Shown here piece after piece: positions 57,201 to 64,000 of a stretch of DNA of 64,000 nucleotides; within the stretch, counting starts at the first letter, position 1, and every line of letters starts with the position of its first letter. The notes under the pieces are model-generated. The model searched no databases, was not told the origin of the DNA, and worked only from the letters and a program-made list of their open reading frames with translations. The DNA lies in assembly GCA_015143295.1 (NCBI GenBank), contig CM026557.1:40495965-40559964 (forward strand), read 5' to 3'. This DNA is from Tetracentron sinense (lineage: Eukaryota; Streptophyta; Magnoliopsida; Trochodendrales; Trochodendraceae). A program made the position numbers and the translations under genes.

Positions 57201-60200
57201 TTTTTCTGAATTTTCCTGAATTTTTCCGAACTTGACCATTGCCGAATTATTCCCAAACCCCGGCTTTGTCACTATGGTCTCAACCCCTGAGAGCCCCTAA
57301 AAAACCCCACAGGACTTCTGTTGATCAATACCAAAAAAGACACGAACGAGTAACACGCCTTCATCCAAGATCTCCATTTAGCACCGAATCCCATTCGGCC
57401 CAAAATATAGTTACAAAAGTTTCAGTTGACATGATCATAGGCTTTCTCTAAGTCAATTTACACACAATGCTTGGATGACTCGATTTCAACCTTTATACAT
57501 TCATTCGCAATCAAGACTCCAATGATTTGACGCCCTTCCACGAATGCCTCTTGGGACTGAGAGATAAATGATCTCATCACCACTTTCATTCTGATGCTAG
57601 TACCTTGGCTATGATTTTCTAAGCAATCCCTAACAAGCTAATAAGATGAAACTGGTGAAGATTTCGAGGCCCTTCGGACTTGGGAATGACAAAAAAAGTG
57701 CAATTAAGAGAATTATCAACACCCCCAAACCATGAAATTTTTTTGGCCATTTTTAAGAAATCCACTCTCACAATGGCGCAACACTGCTTTTAAAATTCCA
57801 TAGAAAAGCCATCCGGCTTAGGAGCTTTATTCCTGCCCATATCCCTAATGACAGCAAGAATCTCCTCTTCAAATTCCCTTTCCAATCTCTCTCTATCGAA
57901 ATCATATCGAAAGCTAATCCATCCAACATGGGTCTGAAGCCATATTTTTCCTTATAAAGATCCGAATAATAGGAAAGCACTGCTTCTTTGATGTCCTCCT
58001 TATCCAAGAGTTCTCCCCTTACTGACAATTTGGAAAAGAAGTAGGTTTTTCTGTGGATGTTAGCTACATTGTGAAAGAAACCTGTGTTTCTATCCCCTTC
58101 CTTCAACCAATTGACCCTAGATTTCTGCATCCAACTAGTTTCTTCCCAATATAACAAATTCTGAAAATCCAGTTAAGGCTGGCTCTCAATTTTATCATCT
58201 TCCACTGAAATCCCACCAGACTCTTCCTTGACGTTTATGGCCTCCAATTCTCCCAAAATTCTTCGCTTACTCGATGCAAGAATGCCAAACACTTTTTTGT
58301 TCCATATCTTAATGCTTTTCTTTAGAGCTTTCAGTTTGAGTCCAAATATAGAGCTTGCGGAACCCCAGAAAGGCAAGATTCTCATTCCTCTCGCGTAAAC
58401 ACCTTAAAATTCGGATGATGAAGCCACATATTTTTGAACTTGAAAGGGCGGGGACCCCCTTTTCGAACTATACTCCAATAAAATGGGAAGATGGTCGGAT
58501 GTAGTTCTGGGAAAGAAACACGAGATTGCACTTGGAAACTTATCATCGCAGCAATTGCACACAAAGAATCTGTCCAACTTTCTCATGACTGGCTCTGATG
58601 GAAAGTTTGAACAAGCTGTGCACCACTAAGGGGGCAGTCAATGAGTCCATACCTAGAAATGAAATTTTCAAACTCTCATTTGCTTAGGATTGAAATGTTG
58701 CCCCAGTTTCTCATAGATAAAGTGGGTGCAATTGAAATCCCCGCCCAAGCACTAAGGTGTTTACCTGAGGGGTATGAGTAGAGGATTTAGTGGTTTTGTA
58801 AGCTTGGTCTTGGCAGCTTGGTTTCTAACCCATTTGCAAAAATCCCTTGCTGTTCATCTTCTCTGTCATCTTGGATCTTCTCCTGGTTGTGATATTTTAT
58901 GTGCCTTGCTTGCCCTTTTTTCCATGTTATTGTAGATTGGGCTAGGTGCCTAATCACTCTAATACTGTTGCAAATCCTGCACTGAAGCAAAATGCTGGAT
59001 CATGTCTTCTTTGCGCTTCTGAGTTATCTGGCTTTAGGTTTTCTTTTGTGGTAGCAGGGTTCACCTTTTGCAGTGGCTAATTTGGGAGTGCCATTCCTAT
59101 TACATCTATTATGCATGATCATTTATGAACTAATATATTTAAGCATACTGTTGCAAATTCCCGCACTGAAGCAAATTGCTGAACCATGTCTTCTTTGGTC
59201 TTGCAAGTTATTTGGCTTTGGATTCTCTTTTGCGACAGCAGGATTCACTGTTGCAGACTTGCAGTGGCTAATTTAGGAAGGCCATTCATATTGCATCCAT
59301 TGTACATTTCATAAACCCTAAAAGAACTAATTTATTGAAGCAAACTGCCACGTTATCAGAGAATGTTCACTTCTAGAATCACTCTCTTTTTCCCCTCCCA
59401 CCATCTGCTTGGGAACCTTTTCACCAAGTCTGTGGCTTTAAAGCATATTTCTTGGTTGACAAGCTGGTCCTTGGAAGGCCTCTGATATTGAGCTCGGGGT
59501 CCTGGGGGAGGGTGTTTTAGATGTATTCCTTAGTCCTTACCTATTAATGTGATCTAGGTATTTCTATCTTTTATGTTCTATGTTTTTCTTTTATTTATTA
59601 ATTTCTTTCCTTTTGATTTTATGTACTTTAAGTCTGCCTGTTTTCGTGCTCCTTATCCTATTTGATGGCTTTATGTTTGTTCCTTCTTTCTCACGTTAAA
59701 AATTTCTCAGTCTATAGAAATTCACAAGAGAGTTGGGGCATTTTCGATAGCGTTGGAGACAGTTAATAAGTGCCTTTCGGAAGCGATTTGTGCTCTGTCA
59801 CGTGGTAGATTGGATGGTGAGAGCCGGACCGCTGGTCTCATTCACTCTGGAAATGAGATAATGGAGGCGTACAAATATTCTTCTGAAGACAGGTCATCTA
59901 CAATTGCATTTTTTTTTTGTATTTTGTATTTTGTTTCCTGGGTTGTTGTAGTTAGTCCTAACCAATTTTGTGGTTAGACACCCCTTCAATAATGGATTTC
60001 ATGGATTCAGATAATTTATTACAAAATGTTTTGGAAGAGTAGCCTTCTGAGGGATTATTAGTTCAGAAATTAGGTCCCAATCCTCTGGGAACTACCTGGA
60101 TTTTCTAAATGCTATAACCCACGAATCTTTGGGGAGTTAAATTTTTTTTTCCTATATCGTAATATTGACGAACTTTGTCAGGGGTTATGTAAAGTACTTC

Positions 60201-61253
60201 TTCATTTTTAAACCACCCTTTCTATTGGCTTTTTAGTTGTTATGGATATTTGTAGTTTTTCTTCTTATGAATTCTGTCTTTACTCTTCTTTTTTGATGTG
60301 TGTGTTAGCCGTGTTTGCATCACTAACCATTTCTTTTATGGCTAAAGGATCAATTGACTTTCATGTGCAGCCTTCAAGAGAGAGAACATGTATTAGAGCA
60401 ACATACTGTGATAAGGCAGCTTGAGGCGATATTGTTTATCCACAAGTTAGCTAGAGCAGGCCATCATGCAGATGCTCTTAGTGAGATTACCAAGCTCTCA
60501 TTCCTCCCATTAGATCCACGAATGCCAGATATTGCTGCTGATTTGTTCTCGAATTTATCGCCCCATGTTCAAGCTTGTGTGCCGGATCTCCTAAAGGTTG
60601 CTCTTAGTTGTTTGGACAATATGACGACTTTGGATGGATCTCTTCGTGCCTTGAGGACTAAGGTATGTATGCCCATAGTGTATTACCTTTTTTGTTTTTG
60701 GTCTGGTTTCATTCTCTGATCTGGATTTTAGTTACCTATATTTTTTTATTTTGATGTTTCAAATACAAGGCTGAATTGACTACTCATCTATATTTGTCAT
60801 TGTTATTCTCCTTGAGACCAAAAGGTGAAATGATGAACTTTGAAGTGATCTTTATTGGTTGTTCATTATCTGCCTCAATTAAATACTGCCTAAATGTTTA
60901 GATACCACTGGCAACCTTGAAGTCATTTTCTGCTCCGGATTAGCAATCGGGAGCAAAATTAAGCACTGTTAATCCCTTTTCTTAATCATTGTAGCTACTG
61001 AATGCCCAATTCCTTGCGGGTGATATTATTCTGGGTCTCAGAAAATGGATTTGTTGTAAAAATTGAAGTTGCTCTTTGATTCGATGATGATAGGATTATC
61101 GTAACAGTTACGCTTCCTCATCTCTTTATGCCCTTTATGCTTTCTCATATGGATTGGGTCATTATGACTTTGCAGATTGCAAGCTTTGTGGCCAATAATT
61201 TGTCTAGGAATTGGCCTCGTGAGTTGTATGAAAAGGTTGCTAGAAGCCTTTGA
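27145..61253 (+). CDS. NUP93: NUP93, Nic96-type scaffold nucleoporin, complete
   Basis: Fifteen exons: 27145-27246, 27355-27446, 27626-27692, 28692-28751, 30837-30926, 37716-37985, 39291-39386, 39521-39655, 40101-40154, 40264-40347, 44686-44772, 44844-45743, 59711-59892, 60371-60662, 61176-61253. They sum to 2,589 nt (862 residues plus TGA), the length expected of plant NUP93, and every junction is GT-AG and in frame. The N-terminus ([47 protein letters not shown]) and C-terminus ([14 protein letters not shown]) are characteristic of plant NUP93. In the family the N-terminal helices bind the Nup62-type channel complex and the alpha-solenoid (residues about 200-850) builds the inner ring of the nuclear pore. 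No coding damage is seen. Introns total 31,520 bp, with transposons mainly in introns 5, 10 and 12. Confidence 0.97.
27355..27446 (+). CDS. NUP93: NUP93 exon 2 (residues 35-64, 65 split)
   Basis: Acceptor TGTTTCAG, then [12 protein letters not shown]; ends after AG of the Arg-65 codon at ACAAG|GTACTG. Confidence 0.95.
27626..27692 (+). CDS. NUP93: NUP93 exon 3 (residues 65-87)
   Basis: First G completes Arg-65; reads [22 protein letters not shown], donor GTAAGT. Confidence 0.95.
27720..27907 (+). mobile_element. Possible 5'-truncated LINE tail in NUP93 intron 3
   Basis: Ends TTTGCTATTACCGATAAAAAAAAAAAGA, resembling the TTACCGAT-poly(A) tail of the LINE at 54205-58660 (minus strand). Short, with no coding part; the left boundary is a guess. 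Confidence 0.35.
28692..28751 (+). CDS. NUP93: NUP93 exon 4 (residues 88-107)
   Basis: 60 nt, [20 protein letters not shown], between TTGAAG and GTATCT; both junctions phase 0. Confidence 0.95.
28752..30836 (+). other. NUP93 intron 4 with two 170-bp direct repeats
   Basis: 2,085 bp. The segment 29284-29455 (GCAAATGATGGTCATTCAAG to GTCACATCGTTTGTAAA) recurs at 30483-30650 with about 1.03 kb between. The repeats lack clear TG..CA ends, so either a segmental duplication or a decayed LTR pair is possible. Confidence 0.7.
30837..30926 (+). CDS. NUP93: NUP93 exon 5 (residues 108-137)
   Basis: 90 nt, [17 protein letters not shown] to YMMQVLE; the 6.8-kb intron 5 follows at GTTAGT. Confidence 0.95.
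31209..31336 (+). repeat. 64-bp tandem duplication
   Basis: GTCTTTRAGTCGTTTTG..CCCTTCGAGCAAAATGGATT occurs at 31209 and 31273, just before the LINE remnant. Confidence 0.8.
31844..32948. mobile_element. hAT-type element, CAGTGTTACCTAGGCAC ends, in the LINE
   Basis: Perfect 17-bp inverted ends (31844-31860 and 32932-32948). Flanks CCCCACAA and CCCCACAG are an 8-bp target duplication with one mismatch, the hAT hallmark. No transposase frame, so nonautonomous. A second element (31871-32398) sits inside its left arm, and a TA microsatellite lies at 32754-32776. Confidence 0.85.
31871..32398. mobile_element. hAT-type MITE, CTTAGTAACC ends, nested
   Basis: Ends CTTAGTAACC and GGTTACTTAG pair imperfectly; the exact 8-bp duplication GGTACGGG (31863-31870 and 32399-32406) proves insertion into the 31844-32948 element. 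528 bp with subterminal CTC-rich repeats (CGCTCYCRCT, CTCAAACCTYGCT). Confidence 0.85.
34692..34831 (-). mobile_element. tRNA-derived SINE, 140 bp, with 20-bp target duplication
   Basis: On the minus strand an A-box-like TAGCTCACTAGT and a B-box-like GGGATCGATCCC are spaced as in RNA polymerase III promoters, and the element ends in poly(A) (the T-run at 34693-34704). Identical 20-bp flanks (34672-34691 and 34832-34851, beginning TATTGCTTG) are target-primed insertion duplications. It sits in the 3' tail of the LINE remnant. Confidence 0.9.
34866..35439 (+). other. NUP93 intron 5, unassigned segment
   Basis: No domain, terminal repeat or RNA gene recognised between the LINE tail and the next hAT fragment. 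Confidence 0.4.
35440..35850 (+). mobile_element. hAT-type fragment, CAATGTTTTAAAA family
   Basis: Begins CAATGTTTTAAAACGTG with AGGCGTAAGCCTCACAAGAAAGCC as in the complete copies. Right terminus not found; the boundary is approximate. Confidence 0.65.
36157..36779. mobile_element. hAT-type MITE, CAGTGTAGTCAAGGCG ends
   Basis: Inverted ends CAGTGTAGTCAAGGCG and CGCCTTGACTACACTG are perfect, and CTGTAGTC is duplicated exactly on both sides (36149-36156, 36780-36787). The arms hold at least seven GCCTAGGCG-type words, a subterminal pattern typical of hAT transposase binding regions. The interior has a GC-rich stretch with long G runs (36471-36490) and a T/A-run pair at 36662-36707. No transposase frame. 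Confidence 0.92.
36788..37715 (+). other. End of NUP93 intron 5
   Basis: AAGCG-rich stretch to about 36920 (GCGAGTCTGGGAAATGAG, GGGAAGCGTGCTTCCC) resembling the run at 35920-36010 on the other side of the MITE; otherwise unremarkable AT-rich intron up to the acceptor TTTGACAG. Confidence 0.4.
37716..37985 (+). CDS. NUP93: NUP93 exon 6 (residues 138-227)
   Basis: 270 nt beginning [17 protein letters not shown] after TTTGACAG; a Ser/Thr-rich linker about residues 157-185 separates the N-terminal helices from the solenoid; ends [14 protein letters not shown]. Confidence 0.95.
38112..38507. mobile_element. Probable hAT-type MITE rich in CGAATTATTC, intron 6
   Basis: Flanks TGAATGCA and TGAATGCT match at seven of eight positions. 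The interior shares GAATTTTTCC and CGAATAATTCCCGAACCC with the element at 56960-57277. It contains an imperfect hairpin centred on CGCGATCGCG (about 38320). Ends are less clear than in its relatives. Confidence 0.5.
38550..39095. repeat. Decayed relative of the CAGTGTAGTC MITE
   Basis: TAGTCAAAGCGTCGCCTAAG near 38558 and TTTTGGTCGCCTAGG near 39038 resemble the arms of 36157-36779 and 41744-41976, but the right terminus and target duplication are lost. Confidence 0.45.
39291..39386 (+). CDS. NUP93: NUP93 exon 7 (residues 228-259)
   Basis: 96 nt, [14 protein letters not shown] to KIWHLVQ, flanked by TTGTTAG and GTAAAC. Confidence 0.95.
39521..39655 (+). CDS. NUP93: NUP93 exon 8 (residues 260-304)
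   Basis: 135 nt, [17 protein letters not shown] to DTIQSHPAQ, flanked by TTGACAG and GTAACA. Confidence 0.95.
39724..39915 (+). repeat. About 101-bp tandem duplication in intron 8
   Basis: CTGGYTAATRTTWATGRATA..TGCTCAAAGTSCTTGTA is present at 39724 and about 39825, followed in both by an AGCTAAYATYTTGTTTGAT stretch. Confidence 0.7.
40101..40154 (+). CDS. NUP93: NUP93 exon 9 (residues 305-322)
   Basis: 54-nt microexon-like segment, [18 protein letters not shown], flanked by CTTTTAG and GTTTGT. Confidence 0.95.
40264..40347 (+). CDS. NUP93: NUP93 exon 10 (residues 323-350)
   Basis: 84 nt, [19 protein letters not shown] to TTWQQ, donor GTCTTG; the 4.3-kb intron 10 follows. Confidence 0.95.
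41744..41976. mobile_element. hAT-type MITE, TAGTGTAGTCAAA ends, 233 bp
   Basis: Ends TAGTGTAGTCAAAATG and GCGCTTTGACTACACTA pair with few mismatches; flanks GTAAGCAA and GCAAGCAA are an 8-bp duplication with one mismatch. Arms filled with GCCTAGGC/CGCCTCGCCTAG words like 36157-36779; a smaller member of that family. Confidence 0.88.
43531..43885. repeat. 178-bp tandem duplication
   Basis: GGAGGTGATTGRTTGGTCAA starts both copies (43531 and 43709); they agree through GGGCTATTTGGGGTTTGAAG and GATGTTGGTTGAATGGA. A shorter GGTGATTGAGTGGTCAAAAA word also recurs upstream (43350-43440). Confidence 0.85.
44686..44772 (+). CDS. NUP93: NUP93 exon 11 (residues 351-379)
   Basis: 87 nt, [20 protein letters not shown] to QFAPQ, flanked by TTGTCAG and GTAGAG. 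Confidence 0.95.
44844..45743 (+). CDS. NUP93: NUP93 exon 12 (residues 380-679)
   Basis: 900 nt, by far the largest exon and the core of the helical solenoid; starts [10 protein letters not shown] after TGTGGCAG and ends [15 protein letters not shown]. The reading frame stays open five codons upstream from an ATG at 44829 and to 45785 downstream, but both extensions are intronic. Confidence 0.96.
45744..46564 (+). other. Start of NUP93 intron 12
   Basis: Ordinary AT-rich intron sequence; the 126-codon frame at 45982-46362 is T-rich and has no motif. Confidence 0.5.
46565..46985 (+). pseudogene. ycf2: Nuclear insert of chloroplast ycf2 (NUPT)
   Basis: The plus strand reads [20 protein letters not shown] near 46606-46665, then [12 protein letters not shown], then after frame breaks pieces corresponding to [38 protein letters not shown] and VSEQK. 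This order is that of an internal segment of ycf2, the largest chloroplast reading frame. Stop codons and short indels show it is a non-functional nuclear copy, about 420 bp, in the 14-kb intron. Boundaries are approximate. Confidence 0.9.
47390..47600 (-). mobile_element. SINE-like element
   Basis: Minus strand contains GAATTCGAATCCCC (B-box-like, near 47510-47525) preceded by TTGGTTGTCCCTTAATGTTG, and ends toward a T-run at 47375-47381 (A-run on the minus strand). A target duplication was not found. Confidence 0.4.
47690..48060 (+). mobile_element. L1-type LINE fragment, zinc-binding region
   Basis: Plus frame reads [22 protein letters not shown] then [18 protein letters not shown], the C-x2-C..H-x4-C pattern and WTIWxERN motif at the C-terminus of plant LINE polyproteins. 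No upstream part attached. Confidence 0.65.
48061..49381. other. Intron 12 segment, probable decayed LINE pieces on the minus strand
   Basis: Minus-strand translation near 48930-48770 gives weak LINE-like words ([18 protein letters not shown]). Too decayed for a firm call; the remainder is unassigned. Confidence 0.3.
50907..52355 (-). mobile_element. Solo LTR (LTR C) in the LINE, 1,449 bp
   Basis: TGTTG..TAACA ends with an exact 5-bp duplication TCCAA (50902-50906, 52356-52360) splitting the LINE frame. It resembles LTR D at 15709-17918 (GAGGTTCGGC, GTGAATAGGGT, final CTTTAGGCTAACA) but is shorter and diverged. A run of 19 G (50931-50949) replaces the shorter run of relatives. Orientation minus, from the shared TATA and end sequences. 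Confidence 0.92.
51635..51756 (-). promoter_or_regulatory. Cluster of CTCGTCGACGAG palindromes in LTR C
   Basis: GTTGACGAGTGC at 51635-51646, ATCGTCGACGAGTG at 51663-51676, the perfect 16-bp palindrome CACTCGTCGACGAGTG at 51712-51727, and CACTCGTCAACGAG at 51743-51756. On the minus strand the TATAAATTGAG box (about 51546-51535) lies about 100 bp downstream. Confidence 0.6.
53091..54204 (+). other. Intron 12 segment between two LINEs
   Basis: No domain recognised. GATCAACAAGTTGGGTGGGTGAT (53365) faintly resembles GATCTACAAGTTGGTTGGATTAT at 49290 on the other side of the LINE; too weak to call terminal repeats. Confidence 0.35.
54446..55329. mobile_element. hAT-type element, CAATGTTTTAAAA..TTTTAAAACACTG, in the LINE
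   Basis: Exact 8-bp duplication GTCACAAC (54438-54445, 55330-55337) with paired ends CAATGTTTTAAAACGTG and CACGCTTTTTAAAACACTG. 467 bp once the inner MITE and its duplication are removed. Arms carry repeated GAGGCGTAAGCCTCA-type words. TA microsatellite at 54606-54622. Confidence 0.93.
54810..55218. mobile_element. hAT-type MITE, TAGGGATGACAACGGG ends, GC-rich, 409 bp
   Basis: Ends TAGGGATGACAACGGGGCGG and CCCTGCCCGTTGCCATCCCTA pair imperfectly; exact 8-bp duplication CTCATGAG (54802-54809, 55219-55226). Markedly richer in G+C than its surroundings (repeated CGGGGCGGG and CCCGTCCCG words). Confidence 0.93.
56960..57277. mobile_element. hAT-type MITE, CGAATTATTC-rich, 318 bp, in the LINE
   Basis: Exact 8-bp duplication TCTCAACC (56952-56959, 57278-57285); removing the insert rejoins the LINE frame around [14 protein letters not shown]. 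Ends TCTGTAACAAA and TTTGTCACTATGG pair weakly. Many GAATTATT and GAATTTTYC words. Confidence 0.85.
58964..59340 (+). repeat. 183-bp tandem duplication upstream of exon 13
   Basis: ACTGTTGCAAAT then GCACTGAAGCAAA then CATGTCTTCTTTG begins both copies (58964 and 59147), each later containing GCAGTGGCTAATTT and AACTAATWTATTTAAGCA-like words. The rest of 58661-59710 is unassigned intron. Confidence 0.85.
59711..59892 (+). CDS. NUP93: NUP93 exon 13 (residues 680-739, 740 split)
   Basis: 182 nt after the 13,967-bp intron 12; [19 protein letters not shown] to KYSSED plus AG of Ser-740, donor GTCATC. Confidence 0.95.
60371..60662 (+). CDS. NUP93: NUP93 exon 14 (residues 740-837)
   Basis: 292 nt; first C completes Ser-740; [20 protein letters not shown] to SLRALRTK, flanked by TGTGCAG and GTATGT. 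Confidence 0.95.
61176..61253 (+). CDS. NUP93: NUP93 exon 15 (residues 838-862, stop)
   Basis: 78 nt, [20 protein letters not shown] to VARSL and TGA. Confidence 0.95.
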   Translation: MASFVANNLSRNWPRELYEKVARSL

Positions 61254-62760
61254 AGCGTGTGGACATTTGCAGGTTGAGATGCTTCCTATAATCAAGCTAG
61301 CAGCTCCTTTATAATAGATGTGGTGGCCTCAACTACAACTAGCTTTGCAATTTTACATGTATGACTGTTTTACAAAATCAATCGAAACCTAAGACAGCAA
61401 CTAGCATGTACATCCATGGACATTTTGTTGGTGAGAAAGTATCGGAAAAAAATTACATTTTGTTAATGTTTCCTCTGCCCGTCTATATATGTTCTTCATC
61501 TGCAACTATTGATAATTTGCAAACTAGGATTGTTTTAATAATCTATTTGTGGAGTGCGTTGAAGAGTTTGATGGCTGCACGGGATCATGGCTCACCGGCC
61601 TTAACGAACAAATCCCTTTAGATATTTTCTGGTAAGGAAGTGTTTGATCACAGTTGAGATATCTCTCAAAGCATGTTACTGAAATCGTCTCATTCCATGT
61701 TCTGTGGGAACACTTGTGGCATCCCTTATGTTTTATATTGCTGTTAGTCATAGTTGGAAAATTATGTTCAGCAGAAGAAAAAACAAATTGGTTTGCATAG
61801 CTTGAATCAAACTCAATATGCCCTGTGGGTTATTTATTTAATAGCTGCGATCCTTTGAAGGAGATGACCAGCCTTAGTCTATTATTTCACAGCTTGTTAA
61901 TTGTTTTGAAGAAAAAACTACTTCGGCAGGATTGTCTGTTTACTTTGATTTTCCAGTTATATTATGGGTTACCATTTTGCTCAATGTAGCATATTCTTCT
62001 CATAATGGATGGGTCATAATCCTAAAACTGGATTAATTAGAAATTGATCACAGCTACCAGATCAAGAAACTCACTGGTTGTATCACTTATGGGATAAGAT
62101 TATGCGGGCGAACCATTTTTTGAGTATTTAATATATTCTCAGTTTATTTGATTTGTTCATGAACATGCTACAGGGCTCTGGGAAGCATATAAAACAAGTT
62201 CCTTTTATATTCCTATATTACATGTGTGATCCTTTCTTCCCAAGTACAGTGTATTTTCAATTTTCATCATCTCCTTTAGAACTTGCAAAATTCATGGCTT
62301 ATGGAAGAGCTGGTTCTTCTTGAAAAAAAGGGGAATTTAACAAAGGTGATGCTGGCATGCAAAAAATTTCAAATTTCGGTCTCTACCCCCTACTAAATTG
62401 ATATTCCCATTATTTCAGGCTGAACTATTTCAGTTGAAATATTGCTGGATTATTTTTTAATAAAAAATACTAATATTTATCAAAATATACTGAAAAGTTT
62501 CAGAAAATTTCCAAAACTTTTAAGGATTTGCTTAAAAATAAAATAATAATATTATGTTACTAGATTATAAATTTAATTGGGTGTTTATCATTTATTATAC
62601 TAAGATACCTATTTAGTTCGAATACTTAAGACCCTTAAACACTTATCTTAAGTTATTTGAACTAGAAAATTTAAATATTAAGATCCTTAAACAGTGCTAC
62701 TAACCTATCTAATTAGTTTAATATTTAGATAAGTGATTTGCATCAAACTATATGTAAATG
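61254..62760 (+). other. NUP93 3' untranslated and downstream region
   Basis: The 3' UTR must start at 61254. No clean AATAAA is seen in the first few hundred bases; AATAATC near 61535 is a weak candidate. Nothing else recognised to 62760. Confidence 0.5.
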
Positions 62761-62770
62761 TGACTATATA

Positions 62771-62812
62771 GAGCAATAGTTCGCTCCACGGGGGAGGAGC
62801 GAACTATTGCTC
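62771..62812. repeat. Perfect 17-bp hairpin
   Basis: GAGCAATAGTTCGCTCC (62771-62787) and its exact reverse complement (62796-62812) separated by eight bases. It lies at one edge of the repeat at 62813-62970. Half-related words occur at 25588-25635 and 12580-12615, so it may be the end of a transposon family. Confidence 0.9.
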
Positions 62813-62829
62813 CTCGCTCTCACAAAGAT

Positions 62830-62975
62830 GGCCTGCCGTGAACTCAGGTTAATTTTTAATCCTTATTTAATTTTTTATTTTTAAAAACAAAGGATTGATG
62901 GGTGAATCTTAGGGGTTGGTGAAGCTTAACCACAGTTAAAGGGAGTTTAAATGGGGACACGTGATGTGAAAAGGG
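62830..62975. repeat. GTTAA/TTAACC repeat, opposite orientation
   Basis: GGTGAATCTTAGGGGTTGGT, GCTTAACCACAGTTAAAGGG and GGGGACACGTG mirror the family of 12560-13720 and 26770-26930. Confidence 0.5.
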
Positions 62976-63159
62976 ACTCAAGACACTTCTCATTGCATCA
63001 CCTATCGAGGAGGTGAGTATTTTCCGACTATATATATTAAAAAAAAAATTGTTTTATTTGGGCAAAATTACGTGAAATTTCATAATAGTTTGAGAGAATA
63101 TGTTGTTTCAATAAAATATTCAAAAAATAATTTTTTTGAAAATTTGCCGATTTTGTTTG

Positions 63160-63725
63160 GAGGTAGGGTTATAAACGGAGCGGATATTAGTATATCCGAA
63201 TTCGTATCCGATTATATATCTGGATATTCGATTCCGAATAAATATCTGGTGGATAGTGAAATATGATATCTGAGCTCGAAAAAGTCAGCTCGGGCTCGGC
63301 TCATCCACAAATCATCGAGCTTGAGCTGACTCGTTAAGCTCTAATTTAAAAAAAAATTGTATAGTGGGGACGGTTTTCTAACAATTAAGGGATTAAATGG
63401 TGGGGTACAAAGAAAATGGGAAGATAAAATAGTGATTTCACTAACCTGATGAACATTTCATGTTCTTAATTAAAAAAATCTTATTTCATTTTCTTATACT
63501 TTTTAATGTAAAACTCAATATTGGAAGGGGTATAACTGGACATGGGTGGGTATTCATTGAATTAGTCAAGCCAAGCTGAGCTACCTCTTACTCGAGCTCA
63601 GCTCATTATCTAAACGAGCTCACTCATTTGGCTTGGCTCGGCTCAACGAGCTTTTTAATCTTGATCCAGCTCGGCTCGTTTTGAGATGAGTCGAGCTGGC
63701 TAGGCTCATTGACAGCCCTAGTTCC
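63160..63725. repeat. GAGCTC/GGCTCG-rich repeats near the right edge
   Basis: A block of GATATCCGAATTCGTATCCG-like words (63175-63260) followed by GCTCGGGCTCGGCTCATCC (63290-63345), and a second block of CGAGCTCAGCTC, GGCTCGGCTCAACGAGC and TGACAGCCCTAG (63560-63725). Both resemble common plant hAT-type MITEs, but I could not fix termini or duplications. Confidence 0.5.
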
Positions 63726-64000
63726 AATCTACTCATTCTCATTGTTGGTCTTCATTTGAACATGTCCAAAACAAAAGGCAATAAAACTTTGACTAGTTTC
63801 AACTCACAAACAGCACAACCATCATGAGCATATGATGATCATTGGAGACTGTAAATATCGTCTATAAACATTTGGGCTGCTTCACCTACCCTTCTATGGG
63901 CTAAAAATCGAATCTGATCAGACAATCTTGACCGTCCGATTAATCCATTTTACTGTCTAAAATAATGTTGTATCATAGATTGTTACAACCAATGGAGTGG

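Larger units (their letters stand above)
54205..58660 (-). mobile_element. L1-type LINE, antisense, with three nested elements
   Basis: Minus-strand order: endonuclease end with KLDRFFVCN and [11 protein letters not shown] (about 58580-58470), [17 protein letters not shown] (about 58120-58070), RT pieces including [11 protein letters not shown] (about 57560-57520) and [19 protein letters not shown] (about 56970-56890 across an insertion), and a zinc-binding tail [20 protein letters not shown] then [11 protein letters not shown] and HLLMHC (about 55795-55640). The tail reads ATTTACCGATCAAAAA at about 54205-54222. Many stops; inactive. Insertions at 54446-55329, 54810-55218 and 56960-57277. Confidence 0.88.

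Noticed and set aside
1..64000. tRNA, rRNA, CRISPR, operon or bacterial features
   Set aside because: Looked for and not seen; the window is eukaryotic nuclear DNA with spliced genes.

Overview
This is AT-rich nuclear DNA from a flowering plant, probably a eudicot with long, transposon-filled introns. The evidence is spliced GT-AG genes of plant type, plant Copia and L1-type retroelements with initiator-Met-tRNA primer sites, many hAT-type MITEs, and a decayed piece of chloroplast ycf2. I cannot name the species.

Two host genes lie head to head about 15.3 kb apart. On the minus strand (11823 down to 1623, probably running off the left edge) are the first three coding exons of an LPA1-like P-loop kinase gene (LOW PHYTIC ACID 1 / 2-phosphoglycerate kinase-like), ending at the Walker A exon; the intron between exons 2 and 3 is 8.1 kb. 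On the plus strand (27145-61253) is a complete NUP93 (Nic96-type scaffold nucleoporin) gene. Its 15 coding exons join in frame into 862 codons plus stop, and 14 introns fill 92% of the 34.1-kb span. Intron 12 alone is 13,967 bp.

Almost everything else is layered transposon sequence. 1-1030: Copia RNase H remnant with its 3' LTR. 2.6-9.6 kb (LPA1 intron 2): hAT fragment, two long solo LTRs (4003-6256 and 7123-9564) and a LINE fragment. 12.5-15.5 kb: repeats. 15500-23755: a TRIM (232-bp LTRs) split by a 7.3-kb minus-strand gag-only LTR element (2.2-kb LTRs, TR-GAG/LARD type), both with target-site duplications. 23.8-27 kb: MITE-like repeats. NUP93 introns: L1-type LINEs, a SINE with a 20-bp target duplication, at least eight hAT-type insertions mostly with 8-bp duplications (several nested two or three deep), a solo LTR with a 5-bp duplication, and the ycf2 insert.

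The pattern I find most unusual: four LTRs each carry, shortly upstream of a TATA-like box, a cluster of short palindromes built on a TCGA core, and each LTR uses a different flanking base pair (TTCGAA, CTCGAG, ATCGAT/ATCGAC, GTCGAC). I know of no named feature class for this, and its function is unknown.
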